Assembly (NCBI GenBank): GCA_019055375.1
Contig: JAHQIW010000072.1
Coordinates: 62,001-126,000, forward strand
Reading direction: 5' to 3'
DNA from: Parelaphostrongylus tenuis
Taxonomy: Eukaryota > Nematoda > Chromadorea > Rhabditida > Metastrongylidae
Length of the DNA stretch: 64,000 nucleotides
This document shows, in pieces, positions 59,401 through 64,000 of this stretch; within the stretch, counting starts at the first letter, position 1, and the number at the start of each line of letters is the position of its first letter. The notes under the pieces were generated by a model. That model saw only the letters and a list, made by a program, of their open reading frames with translations. It had not been told where the DNA came from and made no database searches. Both the position numbers and the translations under genes were made by a program.

Positions 59401-62400
59401 ATTATCTTTTCGTAAGGTGCCTGTGAAGCAATGACGATGCTCATTGAGCTATAACTGCGGAAATAGGCGAAGACCCAGTTTATGAGAAATGTTTGATGTG
59501 AAGGGAACAAATCAACTTAGACAATATTCTGATCATAGAGGCTACCTTTCGCATCTACGTTGGCGTTCATTGAGCGTGACGAAGAGCATGAAGGAACTAA
59601 ACTGAAGAACAAGAGCGGCTTAAGTCGCATGCCGGTCTTTGAAGCCATTGGCCAACTAAGAAACGCAAAAATCATGCTCACCTTTCGATTCAACACTCCT
59701 CTAGCGCTTTGTTGTACAGCAGAGCTGTAAACTGATACTTCAACCACGTTAAGAATACTGAGTACTGTCACCAAGTGCTTGAACAAAGGCTTTGAGACTA
59801 ACCAGTACTCATATTCTGGCAAAAAATCGCAGCTCAGGTATACGCGATCTACCCCCATTTTCTCAATCGAGAAGAATGTACATTGACAACGAAACACAGA
59901 TGAGCTCATTACATGGTAGGAGAAAAGATCAAATGAACGAAAAGAATAGAAACTTTTAGAGAACACGGTTGTTCTCCTGTTCGGACATCGAAACTATGTG
60001 TGGAGATGTTTATGGCTAACGGGAACCATGTGTATGCGCTGGGAATGATTATGAGATCAGACAATGGGATTTTTGGGTCTCATCATGTTTTTGAAGAACA
60101 CCACCACCACACGGGACGTTGATTGCGTGAAAGAAAAGCGAATGGAAATTATGCTAGTTCCGCAATTTTAATGAAGACGGCACTCATGAATTCAAACAAG
60201 TCATGATAAAAGGATAACGATAAGATCACAATGATAACGGAACTGACAGCGGAAGTAGTAATAAGAAGATTAATAACATTAGTTATGAGAAAAGCCTTTG
60301 TACACTTGAACACTCCTGTGTAATCGTTTCTCTAAATATCAAACAAACTGATATAAATCTACATCTGCAATCACGCAGTGGATTCGTATTACCACTGACT
60401 AAACTAGTCCTCCCATTGTACACTTGTCATTGGGGAGTGCTTGATGCTGGAAATAGTCCATTCACGTTTATCATGAGTACTCATCATTGACAAAAAACAA
60501 TTGTGGCAACTGGAGTTCCAGTATTCCGACATTGTTGAATTTCAGGATATTTGGACAAATTTGGTAACGAAAGATGGGTTGTCGCTATCTACTTCGTGAG
60601 ATTGAGGATCGAGTAAAACCAAAGTGCGTTGAAATAGGTTTTTTATCATTTTATACCTTTACATCTCTGTACTCTTACGTTCGTATTCTTTTTGAATTTT
60701 TTGGTTAGAAAAGTATGTTCTGTGCAATCAGAAACTTTTACGCATCGAAAATAATGATAGAGTAATTATAGTTTGTACAAGCTTATGAAACTATACCGTT
60801 ATCGTTATGAGTTGTCCATTGTTCACGTAATGGATGAGAACCTTGTTTTCTTTTGTTTTTGATCAGGGAACTCGATGGGAAGCGTTGAAGAAGGACAGTT
60901 TTGTGATATTTGGTAAAAAAAAACTTTAGTATTGATTTATTGACACGAAAACAAGATCTTCTAGAAATGGTATGAGTTCATTTGGTTTTCGAGCGGTTTA
61001 CTAAGGAATTACTAAATTTATACCCAGATCTATTCGGATACAATCGTTTCAAGATATCAACCTCCTACTCCTAACTATAAGTGCACCTTACAGAACAGGC
61101 AAACCCTAGCGGTACACGCACCTGCAAAAGGATATACCATTTTTCGACAATGAAAATGTGGAGATACGAGCAAAACTTGGAACCTGAGTGCCTTTGAAAC
61201 TGCGATTACCTATCCTTTCTTTCCTGGAAAGAGTAACCGCGATTCCGAGACCACCATTGGTGCCGAGTTTTCCTTCTGTCTCAGCACTTTTTGTGGCTAT
61301 ATTTTGTACCGTGCCGCGACGTTAGAGTAGAATGTAGATATCAAATATGATTAAGAATTCTTATTCTTTGACTATTCTTCGCAGTTATTCCATAAAGCAA
61401 TTCATGCTTGGTGACTTTTCTAATTCATAAAAATATTCAAAATTACCTTTTAGCTCTGATGAAATTTAGGAACGTCGCAGACGTAATCTATGGACTCTCA
61501 TATGAGCGGTTTGTCTAGTTTTCGACGGTTTAGAGTGGTGAAGTTGTTCCTAATCAGTGTGAAATTGAACTGTAACCACCCAGTAAGATAAGAAAGCAGA
61601 GTTCATGAAAATGGCGTAATACCTCGACAGGCAAATGATCGAATTCTCTGTCGCGTAGACCGAGTGATGTTACATCCAACTTGATCCGGTTATGACAATT
61701 TCAGAGGTGACTATCGTACAAATCGCCCAAGACGTGTTGCCCAAGACGTGGGTCTGAGCTAGGATGACCAGTTTTTTCCAACCTTTCGTATTCTCAAACT
61801 GTGCATTTCATAGATTTTTGAACTTTTTACCGAAAGAATGTTGTCCAGTTGAAGTAATTGTCGATAATCCTTGCAAAAGTTCCAGTTCTTGGACATTTCT
61901 GTGGAACTTCATCAAATTTCTCATAGCTTTAGGACGGGAAATTATAGATTAACGAGCAGAATATTCAAATACATGCCTGATAGAGAAAGATGGTAAAAAT
62001 TAGATATCAGCAGCGAAAGTGTGCGAATAACATAGATCTGTTGTTTAATATTGAAAGTGTTATGTACTTGAACTCAACTAGTGTCACAAGTATGACATGT
62101 CGCAGAAACTATTCAAATGGACTCTGAAGAACTGATTTTAGGTTCCACGTTTTTGGTCATGTTCATGAATGCTATGGAGCCTTGTCCAATGGCCAAACGG
62201 TAAGTAGAAAACTCTTTCAGTGTAATATCGGATAAAATCTTTTTACTCACTACGTCACTACTATTTATGTTTTGAACAAAAAAAAACAAGCAATTTTCCA
62301 ACATATTGCTTTTATTTTTTTCTTTGTTTTTTGGGCCTGATCTGTTTTTTTTTTTTTTTGGATCAAACTTTTGTAGTATGCATATTCCCTGTTACTCTGG

Positions 62401-62585
62401 GAAACTCTTGACTAGCGCTAACCACCAGTTTTTGCGCTAAGGTCTTTCATACCTTCATGATAGTGAATAAGAGAAAAACATTAGACTATGTGAATGACTT
62501 TGAGGTGTTCATCAATGCAGCGCAAGCGAACAAGAATAACGAGATTGTTAACAAGCCACTGGTGTTTTACACTGAGAAGAACTAA
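44441..62585 (+). CDS. Metallophosphoesterase, UPF0046/MPPED-like
   Basis: A predicted calcineurin-like phosphoesterase of the MPPED/UPF0046 family (nematode members and mammalian MPPED1/2; probable metal-dependent phosphodiesterase, substrate unknown). Exons: 44441-44488 (candidate), 53312-53393, 53703-53793, 53975-54141, 55278-55419, 60546-60623, 62142-62199, 62505-62585. Metal-site motifs appear in order: SDTH, HAGDLT, AGNHDLGF, LITHTP and FGHVHE. Introns have GT-AG ends and phases agree throughout. Exon 60546-60623 is one nucleotide short: it reads GYLDKFGNERW in one frame, then GCRYLLREIEDRVKP in the next, across the GGG at 60576-60578. The sum is about 248 residues with frame ignored, against about 280-300 for relatives, so the N-terminus is incomplete. 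Introns of 8.8, 1.1, 5.1, 1.5 and 0.3 kb hold transposons. Function apart from metal-site chemistry is inference. Confidence 0.85.
45209..45603. mobile_element. Inverted-pair hammerhead element nested in a mariner
   Basis: The left end GATAATCATTTTTTGATGCA and the complement of the right end (GGTAATCATTTTTTGAGCTA) match, followed inward by CATGTAGTCTTACATAG / CATGTGGTCTTTTATAG. Arms are about 110 nt. The left arm carries a clear hammerhead motif on the minus strand (45249-45293). The right arm carries a decayed one on the plus strand (about 45510-45560: GGAACAAGTGTA with helix III AC / GT). The element interrupts the mariner, so it inserted later. Confidence 0.7.
45249..45293 (-). ncRNA. Hammerhead ribozyme-like motif, type I
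   Basis: Minus strand: core CTGACAA (45287-45281; the sixth position should be G). Stem II is GGC / GCC with loop TATCAAC, and GAAAC (45267-45263) is intact. Helix III is AC / GT with one extra base, then GGTA before the predicted site at 45255. Stem I pairs GCGCGA with TCGGGC (five of six pairs). Same subfamily as the motif at 52389-52432. Confidence 0.65.
46326..46704 (-). pseudogene. Unrecognised frameshifted coding relic
   Basis: Two overlapping minus-strand frames read naturally as one protein with a frameshift near 46520-46550. The first part is KKCPHQIQLQKICNDARH, HTFPQLIDSVRGMNENN and LLHSF; the second continues HSWFDTQDYYRAIIRDNTVL, then GKATAWFHNERKFRS. The shared overlap segment and the coherent composition support a decayed coding region, possibly a transposon protein. 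No family is recognised. It abuts the mariner at 45103-46300. Confidence 0.35.
46705..47862. other. No gene recognised
   Basis: Intronic position relative to the metallophosphoesterase. Only short open frames without recognisable domains. Confidence 0.45.
47863..48617. mobile_element. Inverted-repeat element (family E), ~755 bp
   Basis: The left end TATGTTATCCGGAGACAAATG and the right end CATTTGTCTCCTATAACATA are inverted copies. Next come CTGGACAAGAACTTTTCATA on the left and TATGAAAAGTTCTTGTCCAA on the right. The inverted arms extend about 130 nt. The interior carries degenerate monomers (ACGCTATCGAATGGTTGC near 48388). There is no coding sequence. Confidence 0.78.
48618..49399. other. No gene recognised
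   Basis: Intronic AT-rich DNA between two family E elements. Nothing is supported. Confidence 0.45.
49400..50155. mobile_element. Inverted-repeat element (family E), ~755 bp
   Basis: The left arm starts near GGTAACAATTGCAAAATCG and continues CTTTCGCTGGATAAGAATA. The right arm mirrors it with ATGAAAAGTTCTTGTGCAGC and GGGGTCGTTTCTCC. Two interior monomers (49836-49970 and 49975-50110) share ACGCTATCGAATGATTAC / AGGCTATCAAATAATTAC followed by a TTGAAGAAA or ATGAAAAG tract, about 130-140 nt apart. There is no coding sequence. Confidence 0.75.
50156..50889. other. No gene recognised
   Basis: Opposed 68-codon frames at 50624-50864 lie just before the hammerhead palindrome. Neither is recognisable. 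Confidence 0.4.
50900..50947 (-). ncRNA. Hammerhead ribozyme-like motif, type I (left arm)
   Basis: Minus strand: core CTGATTA (50940-50934; sixth position T instead of G). Stem II is GCGG / CCGT with loop ACGCTA. GAAAC is intact (50917-50913). Helix III is an A-T pair plus a C-A mismatch around loop GTAC, with predicted cleavage after 50906. Stem I pairs TGGC with GCCA. Confidence 0.6.
51060..51102 (+). ncRNA. Hammerhead ribozyme-like motif, type I (right arm)
   Basis: Plus strand: core CTAATGA (51064-51070; third position A instead of G). Stem II is probably GGC / GCC, less compact than in the other copies. GAAAC (51087-51091) is intact. Helix III is AC / GT around loop GTAC, with predicted cleavage after 51098. 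Stem I GGCT pairs perfectly with AGCC. Confidence 0.6.
51113..51770. other. No gene; short internal repeats
   Basis: The phrase TTTCACGTGAACT occurs at about 51317 and 51388, and GATAGCATAG / GATAGCATCG pairs are nearby. No gene is supported. Confidence 0.4.
51771..51830. repeat. Dispersed repeat shared with 41055-41110
   Basis: TTAACCCGAAGCCCAACACTC here is the inverted form of AGAGTGTTGGGTTTCGGG at about 41058. The match continues into GTAATTACTGAC / AGTAATTACT. Probably one end of an unidentified element. Confidence 0.5.
51905..52060. repeat. Head-to-head pair of tRNA-like repeats (family C)
   Basis: Minus copy 51905-51965 and plus copy 51982-52060 both contain GCTCCCGGATAGAGTGAG followed by a B-box-like GGGATCGAGTTCC or GGGTACGAGTCCC. 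They face away from each other across about 17 nt, forming a palindrome. The plus copy ends CCTCACATAAAAGTTTTGCA. This mirrors the inverted-pair design of the hammerhead elements. Confidence 0.65.
52389..52432 (-). ncRNA. Hammerhead ribozyme-like motif, type I
   Basis: Minus strand: stem I GCCCAA pairs perfectly with TTGGGC (six pairs). Core CTGATGA (52426-52420) is intact. Stem II is GGC / GAC with loop TGTCAAA. The next box reads AAAAC, where the first G has become A. Helix III is a mutated AC / AT pair around loop ACGT, with predicted cleavage after 52395. It has the best stem I in the window, but one changed core base. No clear mirror arm was found within 250 bp. Confidence 0.68.
52899..53189 (-). 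repeat. tRNA-derived SINE (family B)
   Basis: A near-complete minus-strand copy. The 3' tail is GGATAAAGATCTTGGCG at the left and the tRNA-like head is at the right (CACCTCTAACCACTGCATTA, complement of the A-box region; AGATCAAACCATTGACCTCG, complement of the B-box region). It lies in the long intron, about 120 nt before the exon at 53312. Confidence 0.88.
54142..55277. other. Intron of the metallophosphoesterase
   Basis: Contains open frames of 75-89 codons on both strands (54075-54593) with no recognisable domain. No transposon was identified. Confidence 0.6.
55950..56060. repeat. ATG/AATG-rich simple repeat
   Basis: Imperfect runs of GATAATG, AATAATAATA and GGTAATGGTAATG within the 5.1-kb intron. 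Confidence 0.8.
56830..57100. repeat. Degenerate monomer repeats
   Basis: Landmarks TTTTCAAGGTATCGAGCGAG (about 56869) and GAGCTCTGAGCTATCTAGTG (about 57023), about 150 nt apart, with ACCTTATTTGTGCTGTTTCA between. These are diverged copies of the dispersed monomer. Confidence 0.45.
57728..57763 (+). ncRNA. Decayed hammerhead-like motif
   Basis: GGCT, then CTAGGGA where CTGANGA is expected, then a weak stem-loop ACATGAAATTGCT, then GAAAC (57752-57756) and GTC directly before AGCC, which pairs with GGCT. The core is badly damaged, so the call rests on layout. Confidence 0.35.
58885..59900 (+). pseudogene. RTE-type LINE reverse transcriptase relic
   Basis: Plus-strand remnant of an RTE-clade reverse transcriptase in the 5.1-kb intron. 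In order: CRPICLMSDCKLFTTIVVLR (family NYRPICLLSVLYKVFTKII), EQEGHQQGFCCVNHIQAVLR, LLVLTFIFYEQSSNSVEM, SYRKCRTKIQSF, then after frame changes a decayed GVRQGDT region near 59270 and FLSNLHFFDNIIIFS, where the catalytic FADD has become FFDN. Further on, LSRMPVFEAIGQLRNAK and TPLALCCTAEL match the family's C-terminal region. Stops, frameshifts and a lost catalytic aspartate make it non-functional. The 149-codon minus frame at 59517-59966 is only its antisense shadow. Confidence 0.88.
59901..60545. other. Intron remainder
   Basis: Nothing supported beyond a short ATAA-rich stretch near 60205-60290. Confidence 0.5.
60624..62141. other. Intron of the metallophosphoesterase
   Basis: About 1.5 kb, AT-rich. 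A 62-codon plus frame at 61764-61952 is unrecognised, and no transposon was identified. Confidence 0.6.
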
Positions 62586-62709
62586 AATCTCTTATATCAT
62601 TGTGATTATATTACTATTTGGATAACCTTGAAGAATGCGTGTAAAAATGGTATTTTAGACTTCTTGTTCTTCATATGTGCTTTTGATGTCTGTCCATAAA
62701 GAATGAAAC

Positions 62710-62715
62710 AATAAA
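62710..62715 (+). terminator. Poly(A) signal AATAAA
   Basis: An AATAAA hexamer 125 nt after the stop of the metallophosphoesterase gene, in A-rich DNA. Other A-rich hexamers nearby could serve instead. Confidence 0.5.
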
Positions 62716-62754
62716 AATTTCTTCAGTTCAGAAAAATAAAATAGCATTGTATAT

Positions 62755-64000
62755 ATCATTGTGAAATACAATTAAATTGATATGAAAATAGAAAACATGG
62801 AGAAAATGAAAAGGAATACCCATACTTCATCACAAATAAGACTATGAAAACAGATAGAATACATCTTAAAACTCTTCAAAAACAAACTGAGACAAGAGCT
62901 CTGAGGTTCAAAAAATAAAAGCAAGATTACAAATCATTTGTATCTATGCAAACGATAGCCAGTGCTGTCCATCCTCTAGTGAATCAGTAAAAATGTTCGC
63001 AGTGATTGCTGTGTTTACGTAGATGTTATTTAACGGCCTTGAAGCTTCAGGGAATTCTACAGTACGAGGTCTCCATCTCAGCTCAGATTATTCAGGGCAA
63101 TAGGTCACTGTCACCTATTGAAAGACGTCGTAATCGTTTGTTCACAGCTGTCATCTAATAGATTTTTGTGCCGCAGAAATCAAAAAATACATTTGTATAC
63201 TTGTTTTTTCTTAGACTGACCATGCATCGTTTTCTAGTAGTTTTGTGCTATTCTGCTTCCGCAAAGGCATCCCTCTACTCCCGCCGTGACCTTCCTTGAT
63301 ATTTTCTAATGCGTTAATTCGGTAGAGATTCATTGCTAGGCTAGGTCTCGTGTTCATCCCGTCGCTAAACTGCCAGCGGCTATCGTCTCCTCATAACTCA
63401 CAGCGCATTCGACGTGCAATTTAAGCAAATGCACTACGTCGCATTATTATCCAATATCCGGGAATATTACGCCCGAAAAGCGAAATGTGAAGTGGAGACT
63501 GCGATCACAAAATTATGAAATGCTTCGGCCGCCCCTTCATCTCCCCGATTGCGCTGCTGGATATGTAGTCTAATTATAGTAATGACCCAATCAAGTAGCC
63601 GACAATTTGAAGCTATGCATCGAGAAACTCATGTAGACTAGAATCAACTGCATCGAAAAATTAAAAATACGGTTAAATGCGTAGCAAACCTTGAAATCTC
63701 GGCTTTTGCAAAAGCAAATGGCAGTCACATTTTGTGATTGTGATCATTCTTTTGAACACAGCTAACACTGAAGGTACGCTGAACTGACGTGCAATAACTA
63801 ATGTACAAGAACATCTTAGCGTTCAGAACCTTGTCTGTCTGATCCTTGGCTTATCATGTATTGCATAAGGTATTGCTCTACAAAGTAGGCACTTTTGTCG
63901 GCAGTGAGTGGGCTGCAGCATTTTGCGAGACATAGAAGTTGGTCTATAACCACTTGATCGTGCCTTCAAAGTAATTCGATATGTGTGTTTTAGGGGACTT
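62755..64000. other. No gene recognised
   Basis: Downstream flank of the metallophosphoesterase. No gene, RNA or transposon could be supported. Confidence 0.45.

Noticed and set aside
59517..59966. 149-codon minus-strand open frame, the longest in the window
   Set aside because: The plus strand over the same bases reads as the C-terminal part of an RTE reverse transcriptase relic, so the minus frame is an antisense shadow.

Overview
This window looks like repeat-rich, AT-rich nematode chromosomal DNA, most likely from a strongylid (hookworm-like) worm. The reasons are short consensus nematode introns (60 and 83 nt in one gene), TTTTCAG/TTTTAG acceptors, a divergent UPF0046/MPPED-type metallophosphoesterase, RTE-type LINE fragments, several mariner families and very long transposon-filled introns. 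The genus is inference. No bacterial operon, CRISPR array, rRNA or convincing intact tRNA gene was seen.

Two protein-coding genes can be assembled exon by exon. The first (31472-32478, +) encodes a predicted 166-residue secreted protein from four exons with matching phases and a poly(A) signal; I do not recognise its family. The second (about 44441-62585, +) is a metallophosphoesterase spread over about 18 kb. Seven exons carry every metal-binding motif of the family, and an eighth, upstream exon is phase-compatible. Exon 60546-60623 is one base short of keeping frame.

Most of the rest is mobile-element debris. There are mariner relics (2880-3402, 6035-6668, 28801-29392, 40643-41848, 45103-46300, and a 125-bp mini-element at 23383-23507) and RTE reverse transcriptase relics (11379-11640 minus, 58885-59900 plus). 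A tRNA-derived SINE is present in six copies. Two families of short tRNA-like elements occur, some flanked by or arranged as inverted repeats. Three large inverted-repeat elements (35463-36056, 47863-48617, 49400-50155) are built on a degenerate monomer of about 130-150 nt that recurs elsewhere.

The most unusual signal is a set of inverted-pair (palindromic) elements whose arms each carry a recognisable type I hammerhead-ribozyme motif: 12902-13157, 50890-51112 and 45209-45603 (the last nested inside a mariner), a single arm at 52389-52432, and more decayed copies near 32.6, 34.5 and 57.7 kb. They keep a CTGANGA-like core, a GC-rich stem II, GAAAC, a tiny two-base-pair helix III with a 4-nt loop, and a complementary stem I across the predicted cleavage site. 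Almost every copy has one damaged core base.
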